DNA of 64,000 bases, taken from Tritrichomonas musculus (taxonomy: Eukaryota; Parabasalia; Tritrichomonadida; Tritrichomonadidae). Below the pieces are notes generated by a model. That model searched no databases and was not told the origin of the DNA. It was given only the letters and a program-made list of their open reading frames with translations. A program made the position numbers and the translations under genes. The stretch's first letter is position 1. The number at the start of each line of letters is the position of its first letter. Below, piece by piece: positions 31,405-41,769 of the stretch. The stretch spans positions 62,001 to 126,000 of the forward strand of contig JAPFFF010000069.1 of assembly GCA_039105265.1 (NCBI GenBank), in the 5' to 3' direction.

Positions 31405-33790
31405 AAAATAATTTGAAACTTTATTAAAAGATATAATTTTGAATGTAATTAAGAGATATGTTTTTGAATTTTATATAAAATAAAAATGGGAATATTAAGA
31501 ATATTAACATCAATCTTGTCATTTGATAATAGAAGTTTGACAATTTCTGCATTTTCTTTTTCAACTGCCAAATATAATGATGTCTTATATAATTATATTT
31601 GAATTTCATTAAAAGATATGATTTTGAATTCCATTAAAATATATGATTTTGAATTTCATTAAAAGATATGATTTTGAATTCCATTAAAAGATATGATTTT
31701 GAATTCTATTAAAAGATATGATTTTGAATGTAATTAAAAGATATGATTTTGAATTTTATATAAAATAAAAATGGGAATATTAAGAATATTAACATCAATC
31801 TTGTCATTTGATAATAGAAGTTTGACAATTTCTGCATTTTCTTTTTCAACTGCCAAATATAATGCTGTCTCATATAATTATATTTGAATTTCATTAAAAG
31901 ATATGATTTTGAATATCATTAAAAGATATGATTTTGAATGAAATTAAAAGATATGATTTTGAATGTAATTAAAAGATATGATTTTGAATTTCATTAAAAG
32001 ATATGATTTTGAATGTAATTAAAATATATGATTTTGAATTTCATTAAAAGATATGATTTTGAATATCATTAAAATATATGATTTTGAATATCATTAAAAG
32101 ATATGATTTTGAATTTCATTAAAAGATATGATTTTGAATTCCATTAAAATATATGATTTTGAATATCATTAAAAGATATGATTTTGAATTCCATTAAAAG
32201 ATATGATTTTGAATTCCATTAAAAGATATGATTTTGAATGTAATTAAAAGATATGTTTTTGAATTTTATATAAAATAAAAATGGGAATATAAAGAATATT
32301 AACATCAATCTTGTCATTTGATAAAAGAAGTTTGACAATTCCTGCATTTTCTTTTTCAACTGCCAAATATAATGCTGTCTCATATAATTATATTTGAATT
32401 TTATTAAAATATTTGATTTTGAATTACATTAAAAGATATGATTTTGAATTCTATTAAAATATATGATTTTGAATATCATTAAAAGATATGATTTTGAATA
32501 TCATTAAAAGATATGATTTTGAATGTAATTAAAAGATATGATTTTGAATTGTATTAAAAGATATGATTTTGAATTCCATTAAAAGATATGATTTTGAATG
32601 TAATTAAGAGATATGTTTTTGAATTTTATATAAAATAAAAATGGGAATATTAAGAATATTAACATCAATCTTGTCATTTGATAATAGAAGTTTGACAATT
32701 TCTGCATTTTCTTTTTCAACTGCCAAATATAATGCTGTCTTATATAATTATATTTGAATTTCATTAAAAGATATGATTTTGAATTTCATTAAAAGATATG
32801 ATTTTGAATTCCATTAAAAGATATGATTTTGAATGTAATTAAAAGATATGATTTTGAATGTAATTAAAAGATATGATTTTGAATTCCATTAAAAGATATG
32901 ATTTTGAATGTAATTAAAAGATATGTTTTTGAATTTTATATAAAATAAAAATGGGAATATTAAGAATATTAACATCAATCTTGTCATTTGATAATAGAAG
33001 TTTGACAATTTCTGCATTTTCTTTTTCAACTGCCAAATATAATGATGTCTTATATAATTATATTTGAATTTCATTAAAAGATATGATTTTGAATTTCATT
33101 AAAAGATATGATTTTAAATTTCATTAAAATATATGATTTTGAATTCTATTAAAAGATATGATTTTGAATATCATTAAAAGATGTGATTTTGAATGTAATT
33201 AAAAGATATGATTTTGAATATCATTAAAAGATATGATTTTGAATGTAATTAAAAGATATGATTTTGAATGTAATTAAGAGATATGATTTTGAATTTTATA
33301 TAAAATAAAAATGGGAATATTAAGAATATTAACATCAATCTTGTCATTTGATAATAGAAGTTTTACAATTCCTGCATTTTCTTTTTCAACTGCCAAATAT
33401 AATGCGGTCTTATATAATTATATTTGAATTTCATTAAAAGATATGATTTTGAATTCCATTAAAAGATATGATTTTGAATTCCATTAAAAGATATGATTTT
33501 GAATTTCATTAAGAGATATGTTTTTGAATTCCATTAAAAGATATGATTTTGAATGTAATTAAGAGATATGTTTTTGAATTTTATATAAAATAAAAATGGG
33601 AATATTAAGAATATTAACATCAATCTTGTCATTTGATAATAGAAGTTTGACAATTTCTGCATTTTCTTTTTCAACTGCCAAATATAATGCTGTCTCATAT
33701 AATTATATTTGAATTTCATTAAAAGATATGATTTTGAATTTCATTAAAATATATGATTTTGAATTCCATTAAAAGATATGATTTGAATTT
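31405..33790 (-). repeat. seven ankyrin units alternating with a 25-bp minisatellite
   Basis: Seven near-identical units (about 31487-31603, 31770-31888, 32280-32393, 32640-32758, 32950-33068, 33310-33428, 33595-33713) each encode, on the minus strand, TALYLAVEKENAEIVKLLL then SNDKIDVN. Between them lie 3 to 15 copies of a 25-bp word (ATTAAAAGATATGATTTTGA + ATNNN on the plus strand). Every ankyrin unit is closed by in-frame stops a few codons before and about 20 codons after, so no read-through is possible. Two copies carry base changes (TCATCA or GCATTA after ACA), otherwise they are almost uniform, implying recent amplification of unit plus spacer. Confidence 0.85.
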
Positions 33791-33792
33791 TA

Positions 33793-34980
33793 TTAAAATA
33801 TAACCGTACAAATTATTTTCTTATTTATTTCTATATCTGTATATTTAAAAAGAATAAAGATAGGTACATAATAATCATACTTACATAAATAACAGAATGA
33901 AGTTTCATTTTCAATATTACATTGCATAAACATAAAATTATAATATTTCAGGCCACTAATCAATGTATCATTTAAATATTCTTTTTCATTTTGTAAATAA
34001 TTGTTTCGAATATAATTTGCAACATCAATATGATGACATTTTATTGATTCTTTGAATATTTGTTCAAATGATACATTTTTAGCAAAAAAAGTATTTTTTT
34101 CTTTAATATTCTGGATTTTATTTTCTTCAAGAAAATTAATAATTTCAGGATCTTTACCATAAACTGCATAAAGCCATAATGATGATTCTAATTTAGCACC
34201 ATTCTGTCTCAAATAATTAAAAATTTGAATTGAGCCGAAAAATGCTGCATATTCAATTAATGTTATATTTTGCTTTTTGAGTAAAAAATTATTTGTTTCA
34301 TAAATCGATGGATTAATTGTGGAATTAACTGGATAACAATTTTTGTTTATATAAATGATAAATTCTTCAATCAAATCTTTTTGAATCAATTTACAAATTT
34401 CATCGTCATTTTCCCCTATTTTTCTTATTTCATAAAAACCATCCTGTAATTCTTTTTTGAGATCCTCAACCCAATTATTATATTTTAATCTCCAATCATT
34501 TTTATCGTATTTTGGAAACCATTTTTCGTTAATAAATGGTTGAATTTCTGGTTGAAAATATTGCGGATATTTTGATTCTATATATTTTTCATTATTAACA
34601 ATTCTTTTAATAATAAATTCATCAAAAATCATTATTTTTTCTTCAAGGAGAAACAAAAGAAGTCTTTTGTTGCTTTTGAAAATATGGAAAAGTTCATTAT
34701 TTGGAAAATATTTTTTAATATCGTCTTTGAAAAGCAGCAAAATCTTCTCAATTTTACTGAAAAATGCGGGCTCGCGATGATGATTATTAGATATTTTCAA
34801 TATTAAATAAAGTAATGGTTTGATTTTAAATTGATTATCATGAATTTTAATATCTTCAAATATTTGAATTAGATTTTGATATTGTTCTTCGTTATTGTCG
34901 CCATGTTCCAAAAAATCTATAAGATTTTTTTGTATCTTTTTCATTACCTCTAAGAATTCTTTGATATTCACTTCCATCAT
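33793..34980 (-). CDS. DUF3447/ankyrin-type protein, head ORF
   Basis: Start taken at ATG 34978-34980 (MMEVNIKEF); the longer frame begins at a TTG. About 395 codons. Helical N-terminal domain (1-150) as in trichomonad DUF3447 proteins, then RKIGENDDEICKLIQKDLIE, then ankyrin-like DUF3447 blocks: ITLIEYAAFFGSIQIFNYL, SLWLYAVYGKDPEIINFL, and SIKCHHIDVANYI. It stops soon after FKYTDIEINKK, exactly where the paralogues continue with ankyrin or BspA repeats. The ankyrin array 3' of it supplies that continuation, if transcripts are joined. Paralogues in this window: 43895 and 49809. Role of the family unknown; likely protein-protein scaffolding. Confidence 0.75.
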   Translation of the reverse strand: MMEVNIKEFLEVMKKIQKNLIDFLEHGDNNEEQYQNLIQIFEDIKIHDNQFKIKPLLYLILKISNNHHREPAFFSKIEKILLLFKDDIKKYFPNNELFHIFKSNKRLLLFLLEEKIMIFDEFIIKRIVNNEKYIESKYPQYFQPEIQPFINEKWFPKYDKNDWRLKYNNWVEDLKKELQDGFYEIRKIGENDDEICKLIQKDLIEEFIIYINKNCYPVNSTINPSIYETNNFLLKKQNITLIEYAAFFGSIQIFNYLRQNGAKLESSLWLYAVYGKDPEIINFLEENKIQNIKEKNTFFAKNVSFEQIFKESIKCHHIDVANYIRNNYLQNEKEYLNDTLISGLKYYNFMFMQCNIENETSFCYLCKYDYYVPIFILFKYTDIEINKKIICTVIF

Positions 34981-35019
34981 TTTAGTATTGAATAAACTTA
35001 AATTCAAATGCCAGCCCAA

Positions 35020-36260
35020 GCTTTTTTTCTCTCAAATTATTTGACAAAAAATATTTATTTCAATTTTAATAAGCTTTATTATTTCTTTTCAAATTAATCT
35101 TTAAAATTTTTGATTTTTCATTAATTTATCAAGGATCAATTCAGTATGCAGACATTTTCATAAGATTTCGCCAATAACTTAACTCGACTGTATCTTTTAT
35201 TGCTTTTGGTGCCAAATTAAAGGTTCAAAAATTATAATTATTGATAAACAATCTTGCAATTAGAAGTTACACTTGGATTTTTGCCCATATACCATTATAC
35301 TTCTTTGATTTTTATGATTTTTGCTTGGCATTTCCAGTATTCAGTATAAATATTTCAAAAGCATACTCAACTCGGAAAAATTTTTTCAAATAAATGCTCC
35401 CCTTATTGATTTACGTCATTTTCAAATAGAATATCCATATATTTTGCCAGTTAATTACACTCTTTTTGAACTAGTTAGTAAAATTTTATTTTAATTCAAT
35501 TTTAATATAAAATATTGAAAATAATAAATTTGAATTGGTTCAAAACTCAGACCAAAATTGAATAAAAAAGTTCCCTTTTTTGTATTAATACGTTATAAAA
35601 TAACCGCCACCAAGGCCAATTATAGCTGAAAGGTGGGCCGACTTTTGAACGGCAGTTTAATATGAATAAATAGCAGAAAAATTGAATAATCTGACTCAAA
35701 GGTATTCAATTTTTTTTTTTTACAAAATAAATATTTTTATCTCAATTTACGATTTATTTTGATTAGAATTTTCGAATTAATTTTGATTTAAAAATATACT
35801 GGCGTATGATAGGGCGAAAATATCTGATTGGGAGTGAAAATGATTCAATTTAAAATGAATTTATTTTGATCGTTTTTTAATTAAAAACCTTATTTATTAT
35901 AATATTCGGTATGTTTTTTAAAAAGATGATTATACATAATAAAACAGTATATACTTGAGATTGTAATAATACATAAACAACCTTATAATTTTAAAATTTA
36001 TGTAATAAATTGAGTCTTTGAATTTTAATCAAAACTCAATTTTAAAAGTAAGATAATAATATATATAAATCAAAAAAGAAGTTTTAATTACTTAATCTAG
36101 GTATATCATTTTCCAAAAGTATTCAGAAAATTGAGTTTAAATTCAGATAGAAATTGTGATTTTTTGAAAAAACTCTAATTGAATATTCAAATAATTTTAT
36201 AAAAAGTCGGGAGTACGATAAACTCTTTTTAATTGGTGTTCAAATAATAAAAAGAAAGGT
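35020..36260. other. AT-rich intergenic, no gene seen
   Basis: Upstream region of the DUF3447 head gene. No canonical TCATT initiator directly before its ATG; the nearest similar word is TCAATA on the minus strand. Confidence 0.5.
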
Positions 36261-36264
36261 TTAT

Positions 36265-36696
36265 ATGAAAGCTGTTAATCTTATTCTTCCATTTGTTGAG
36301 AATAAAAGAATCTGTAACGCTGAGGATCTTCTTTCTATTTGAGTAGTTTATCTTTTCATGAAAAAGTTCGTTTGTGCTGACTTTTTGGGTTATTTTTATT
36401 ACAAAAACGTGCCTGATTCTGCTACCAAAAACGGTTATAATTCTAATAAACAAAGAAAGATTCAAATTAGTTATGTTCATAGATTGACTAGGTATTTCTA
36501 TGCGCGTAGAAATGAAATCGAAAAATGTTCGCTGGCTGACTTTTTCTTTAATAGCACTGAAAATTTGAAGATTTATAAGAAAGTTAATAATGTCGACAAA
36601 AAACTGAGAAAGAATTGTTCTAATAATATTAAAGGTTTTCATTCAGTTTTTATTAGAGAAAAAGGAATTTGTGTTATCATGAAAAAAATAATATAA
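36265..36696 (+). CDS. hypothetical protein, interrupted by one TGA
   Basis: From ATG 36265 the frame reads MKAVNLILPFVENKRICNAE DLLSI then a TGA (about 36340) and continues in the same phase VVYLFMKKFVCADFLGYF to the stop at 36694-36696. The second part (112 codons from ATG 36358) is basic, K/N/R-rich (NSNKQRKIQISYVHRLTRYF). No family recognised. The TGA makes it either two short genes, a decaying gene or a shorter protein starting at 36358. The opposite-strand frame is judged a shadow. Confidence 0.4.
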
Positions 36697-36969
36697 AATT
36701 TTATGATTTGTTATATGCATGTTTATAATAAATGACTTCTCTTAGCTGTAAAATCAAATCATTTACATTATTTCTTTTTTTTTTTTTCGAATGATTTTTT
36801 ATCTCTAATATAATTGATTTAAAAAAAGGCTGTTTAAATGATTCAATTCATCGTAATTGCCAAATTTGCATGAAAATACCAATATTTGAGAAGCATACAG
36901 CAAAATCTTAACTGAATTGAAAAAGTTTTTGATTAGCCATTTTTTAAGAAAAATAAAAGTGCTCATTTG

Positions 36970-37575
36970 AATTGAGTTTTCAGTGCATATTCGTCACATT
37001 TGCATCTGTGAGAGTTTTAGCTACAGAAAACACCAATCTTTTTCAAGCCAAAATGGGAAGAATATCACGAATGAACTTTTTTTTTTTTTTTTTTGAACTT
37101 CTTCTTTTCTATGTTAAAGAAGTGAATAAGAAAAAACTTTTAAACAACACTGAAAGTTTTAATTGCAGTTGAATTATCAGTGAAGAACAGTTTCTTCGAC
37201 CTGAAGCCTCATAGAATGATGCACAATGACCTGAATCTTGGCAGTATTATGATTAACAGTCTTTCACTCAAATATTGTCGATTTTGGACTTGTTCATATG
37301 AGAGAAAATGGCACCATTACTTTTGTTTGCATGTCACCATAGATTCATAAAGAAGAAGAAAGCATCAACAAGATAGAAGCTTGCTTGTACTTCATCTTTT
37401 TTTTTTTTTTTTTTTTTTTTTTTGATTTTTTTTCCAGGAAAGCATTCCAAACATGGCATTTAAGAGGGAGCCTTGAAATTCTAATTGAATACCTTTCCAT
37501 GAACTTAATCACCTCGGATGAAATAACATATCAAGATCCTTATATCATTTCTGGAGGCACTCATGAATATTGATA
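36970..37575 (+). pseudogene. decayed coding debris with poly(T) tracts
   Basis: Short protein-like pieces (ATENTNLFQAKMGRISRMNF; LRGSLEILIEYLSMNLITSD) separated by stops and by long T tracts (37079-37095, 37398-37423). No product recognised. Confidence 0.3.
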
Positions 37576-37781
37576 ATCATTCAAGTTTTTTAAAAAAAAC
37601 AATACAAATAGTTAAATGGAAAATTTCAGAGAAATGAATTATAATTTTTTAAAAAATATTAGAGAGAATTTCATGCAAACTTTTATATTAAATTGTCCGT
37701 GCAATAATTGTCGTTATCTGTTTTTGGGCTGTCTTTTTTGCTCTTTTTGCCCTAATCGTTTTTTTGTGGTATCTTTTTGGT

Positions 37782-38231
37782 CTAATTCAGAGGCTCAGAT
37801 AATGATACAGCGATTTTCATTTGTCCAATTACTTTTTCTTTAATGTTTGCACGATCTGCTCCTCTTGGTAGTTGTTCGTGTAATTGTCTTTCGAGAGGAT
37901 AGTAAATATCCAAAGTTATAATGTTTGATGACTCGCTAGCTGTAGGTTTTGTAAGTTCACTGATTGGAATTTCTGCAGTTCCAACAGTCTTGTTTCCTGA
38001 TAGAATTGTTTTTTTTCGAAGTATGAACAGCACCTTTTCGGTTTGATTGGTAATATTAAACGTGAAACTTAAGTTGCATTGGCCCATTTGTTTTCCTTTT
38101 AAGTCGTATTTCTGTTTATTTTCTTCAGGAAGTGTTCTCGCTTTTACTCGGAGTAGATCGGTTCCACGCAAAACAGATTGTGGAACTGTAAACGAAAGTA
38201 GTTTTATAGTAAGGCCTGTAACTGATTGCAT
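37782..38231 (-). CDS. C2-like domain protein
   Basis: 149 codons from ATG. Beta-rich, with the spacing of a C2 sandwich: LTIKLLSFTVPQSVLRGTDL at the start, LRVKA, CNLSFTFNITN, KVLFILRKK, VGTAEIPISEL, then IGQMKIAVSLSEPLN as last strands. Calcium-binding aspartates are not obvious, so a calcium-independent, membrane- or protein-binding C2 is more likely. Length suits a single-domain protein. The plus-strand frame at 37616-37843 overlaps its end and is not supported. Confidence 0.55.
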   Translation of the reverse strand: MQSVTGLTIKLLSFTVPQSVLRGTDLLRVKARTLPEENKQKYDLKGKQMGQCNLSFTFNITNQTEKVLFILRKKTILSGNKTVGTAEIPISELTKPTASESSNIITLDIYYPLERQLHEQLPRGADRANIKEKVIGQMKIAVSLSEPLN

Positions 38232-38239
38232 TCTACTTT

Positions 38240-40130
38240 GAATAATATGAGTTCGATATTATTTTTATTTTTATCGGTAATCAATTCAAAAAAATATTAT
38301 TTTATTTTATATTTATTTCTTTTTATATTAAACTATTTTGATATTTTACTTAATTTTAAATAATATATTGATTTTAAAATATATTTTATTGAATTGTTTC
38401 TTTGATTTGCAAAAAATATTAGCCAAAAAATATATTTGTTTTGATTGAGACAGTTAGCCGTCCTTTAAAAAGTTATTGAAAAATTGAAATAATATATTCA
38501 ATTTTCACACTTTATGTGGATAAGAACTAAGGAATTTGTGAAGATTGTGAGAAAAAAGAATGATGTCGAAAAAATAAATATATTACACATCTCAATTGAT
38601 TATATAAATTAAAAGCTATATATTTTAATAATTGGAATAAATATTAATTATACTAATGGAAGAATATTAATTAAAAAACTAAAAATCCTATTTCAAAAAA
38701 ATAGCGAATATAATGAAAAAAATATTAATACTGCTCCATTTAATTTGAAGCAAACTTCATTTGATTAAACTTCTATGATAAATATATTCAATATTTCATA
38801 ATAATATTAATGAATTTATATTCAATTTGTTCAGTGAAAAAATGAGAATTTAATGAAAATGTTTGGATATAAGTTGGTATTTGATTAATGTACAATATTA
38901 TTTGTCAAAACAATTTACAGAAACGTGTTCCTTTGATTTAACAAGAATATCAAATTTTTTTCATTATTCGTCAGATTCAATAATCGTATACGCTCATTTT
39001 TTTAGCTTTTTTTAAAAAGTTGATATTTATTTGGTGAATTAATGTGGTGAATTATGATCGTTTATAATCAAAAAGTGGAGAATAAAAAGAAACGGTCAGA
39101 TTTTTTCATTGTTGCTTTAGTTTGTCAATCATGTATTATAAAAATTCTGGGGGGAGGTTCCATTCGGCTTCATATGATAAAATTGTTTTTGAAATTAATT
39201 TCAACTCAAACAAATTAGATTTCTTTAAATTAATGAAATCAATTATTTTTAGTTGATATACTATTGCTTTATTAACATAATGACAAGTTATATTATGATA
39301 TTCTTAGCTTGAATTATTGGATTCACCTAAAATTAGCTCTAAGATAATTAATATCATGATTAAATTATAAAATAATCTTTTTGTAAGTTCATCATTTCCA
39401 CTTGCAAGCAAATACTGAATATTATTTTTTAAAATTATATAAAACTGTCTAATTTAATTGTTAAAACAGTTTTTGAAATCAAAAGCAGCTTTTATTTTTA
39501 AAAATATAATTTAAAAAAAAGAAACAATTGTAATTATTGCCAAAAGAATATTAAAATATATTAAATATTAAAAAAGTCTCAATATAATAGTATTACTTTT
39601 AGAATCTGATAATTCTGAATTTTAAATAGATATTGAATTTTTTAATAATTACGATAAATTATTGTTGAATTTTTGAATGTGGGTTATAAAATATAATATC
39701 GCATTTTTTTAAATTGTAATAAGTATATATATAATAATGAACATAAAATCATAAAAAAATCATGTAATAAAAAAACGATATTCTCAAAAAGTTTGATTTC
39801 ATATCTAAATTTCACAAGCAAAATTTTGCTTATCAAAAAATATAAAACAATCATTAATTTTCAATTACATTTTCAAAAAAGTCGTTTTCAAAAAAAATAT
39901 GATATTTCATGTTCGTTGATTTTGATTAAAACAAAATAAAAAAGAAGGAAAAGGAAATCAATAAATCTATGTTATTTATATTTTGAATTTTGAATTGAAT
40001 AAATATTATCTTCATTCAATTAAAAATTTTTTAATCATTGAAATTTTTGATTATATGGGAAATAACCTTTTGAAATTTTTCTACGTTGAGTATTCAAATT
40101 TGAAATCAAAAATCATCTATGATAATTAAT
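38240..40130. other. AT-rich intergenic, no gene seen
   Basis: No open frame, RNA gene or repeat recognised in this 1.9-kb stretch. Confidence 0.6.
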
Positions 40131-40137
40131 TCATTTA
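40131..40137 (+). promoter_or_regulatory. initiator-like motif (TCATTTA)
   Basis: Matches the trichomonad Inr consensus TCA(Y)(T/A) and lies 25 nt before the ATG at 40162, a usual distance. Confidence 0.5.
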
Positions 40138-40161
40138 TAATTAATTAACAATACCAGTATT

Positions 40162-40737
40162 ATGCGCAAGTCAATATCTTATGTTGTTATTTCGAGGCCT
40201 GCAATTGTCATTGATTTAGATGAATCAATTGTTCATGTAACGCCACTTCTGCCAAGAGATCTTGATAATAATCAATTTTTTACAATAACAGTTAAAAAGA
40301 GAAGATTTTTTGTTCAAATGCGTCCATATTTACATCATTTTTTAGAGAAAATATCTAAGATTTTTGATATTTATTTTTATACTGCGTCAGATCCAGAGTA
40401 TGCTAATCCAATTATAGAAAGAATTATGCCCAATATTAAAAAAAATCATTGCTTTTATAGAAATTCATGTTTAAATGTATATGGCTACTATGTTAAAGAC
40501 TTAAACGTGATCAGAAGGCCATTAAAACAAATTCTGCTTATTGATGATTCAGCTGGATCTGCCTTGACAAATCCCAAAAATCTAGTGAAAATTAAACCAT
40601 GGAGTGGAGAAAAAAATGATAAAGTTTTAAAGGATTTATTATCTATTCTTGAAGGTATTTCACTTGAAACAGATCTTCGAACTTCTTTTATAGAGGCTAT
40701 TAAAAATAGTAAGTTTGATGGAATTAGTTCTTTCTAA
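40162..40737 (+). CDS. FCP1/SCP-like (NIF) protein phosphatase
   Basis: 191 codons. The HAD phosphatase signature IDLDESIVHV gives the nucleophile D18 and acid D20 (family norm DLDETLVHS). It is followed by RPYLHHFLEKISKIFDIYFY and TASDPEYANPII, KDLNVIRRPLKQILLIDDSA (K and second acidic motif), and KIKPWSG. This is the NIF/FCP1 catalytic domain alone, as in small CTD phosphatases, which remove phosphate from serine in the RNA polymerase II tail or other targets. Length is close to the minimal domain, with no BRCT domain. The change of T to S in DLDES is mild. Confidence 0.85.
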   Translation: MRKSISYVVISRPAIVIDLDESIVHVTPLLPRDLDNNQFFTITVKKRRFFVQMRPYLHHFLEKISKIFDIYFYTASDPEYANPIIERIMPNIKKNHCFYRNSCLNVYGYYVKDLNVIRRPLKQILLIDDSAGSALTNPKNLVKIKPWSGEKNDKVLKDLLSILEGISLETDLRTSFIEAIKNSKFDGISSF

Positions 40738-40910
40738 TTCAAAATATTTTGTTAGTTTAAAGTTTAAAAATTCTACAATCATTCAATTTTCTTTATTAAC
40801 GACCAAATATTTATTCAAAATGAAATATTTATTCACTCATATTAAAGAAGATTTTAATTGATTACAAATCAAGTTATTTATTTTTTGAATATTTTTGATA
40901 ATGTTGAATA

Positions 40911-41075
40911 CAGGGATGGCTACCGAGATCAGTTTTTACCGTTTACCGGAATGCTACTGGTAAGCAGTAAATACTGTATACCAGTATATATACCAGTAAA
41001 TACGTTTAAAATATATTTTTTTCATAAAAGTAGTAAAATGTATTTTTTTATGATTACTGGTAATTACCGGTAATT
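40911..41075 (+). repeat. cluster of TACYGGTA words, possible hAT-type end
   Basis: CAGGGATGGC at 40911 looks like a hAT terminal repeat. The next 160 bp are crowded with ACCGGAA, TACTGGTA, ATACCAGTA and TTACCGGTAA in both orientations. No matching right end is found, so this is a one-sided relic or a subterminal motif cluster. A 71-codon frame across it is not taken as a gene. Confidence 0.35.
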
Positions 41076-41277
41076 CCATTTTGATATAATAATTATAATT
41101 TTGAGTTAAAATTTTAAGCTATGACATTTAATATTTTTTTTAGGCTTAAGATAATTAAATATAAAATAGAATTTATATAATGAAATAAATTAAAATTATA
41201 TAATTAAACTGGTATTCTAATATGACATTATAACAAGCATCAAACATATTTAAGATAACTTTCAGTGGAAAACATTG

Positions 41278-41585
41278 TTATTTGTCGATATCAATCGAGT
41301 TACCTTTACTGATTGATTCAAAAAGAGAAAAGACTTCTTCGCTCATTTTAGATAAATAGTTTATTTTGAGTTGATTGATAGAAGCCTTGTTAGAAAAATG
41401 AACAAAAGTAATTGTTGGATCTGATTGATGAATTTGGGAAACAAATGGAGAAATAAATTTGCAAAAAGATTTTTCATTTGGACCTCATGCTCTCCAAAAA
41501 TAAATTTAAAGTCATCTCCATAACTTTGATTTTGGACTAAGTTTTTTAATCCTGCTGATGATAATATGAACGATTTCTTATCCAA
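41278..41585 (-). pseudogene. fragment of a trichomonad BTB-like protein
   Basis: Frame one reads DKKSFILSSAGLKNLVQNQS, then DDFKFIFGEHEVQMKN. After a frameshift near 41480 it continues ISPFVSQIHQSDPTITFVHF, SNKASINQL, and SKMSEEVFSLFESI, ending at a stop. The FxFIxGxxEhxmkxxFAxfISPxVSxIHQSDPTI pattern is the N-terminal domain of a large trichomonad family. Only about 100 residues remain. Confidence 0.5.
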
Positions 41586-41731
41586 AATAGTCTTTTGCCA
41601 AAATTTTGTTTACTTTTCTTTAAAACTTTTTGAGAGAATAATTAAGTCTCAGAAAAAATTGAGTATAAATTTTAAAGTGAATTCCTTTATGTAAAAAAAG
41701 GAACTTCACTTAAAGAGATAGTCAGATGAGA

Positions 41732-41738
41732 TCATTTT
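41732..41738 (+). promoter_or_regulatory. initiator-like motif (TCATTTT)
   Basis: Fits TCA(Y)(T/A); 38 nt before the ATG of the 519-aa gene. Confidence 0.35.
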
Positions 41739-41769
41739 TATTTAAGGAAGTTTAAGTATTAGTTCTTAA

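Noticed and set aside
31424-33719. Repeated 61-codon minus-strand ORFs (MKFKYNYI...)
   Set aside because: They are the wrong frame of the ankyrin units; the adjacent frame reads a proper ankyrin repeat.
36229-36642. Minus-strand 137-codon ORF
   Set aside because: Antisense shadow; the plus-strand frame has better codon texture.
37616-37843. Cysteine-rich plus-strand ORF
   Set aside because: No homology sensed, overlaps the end of the C2-like gene, and the composition follows T-rich DNA.
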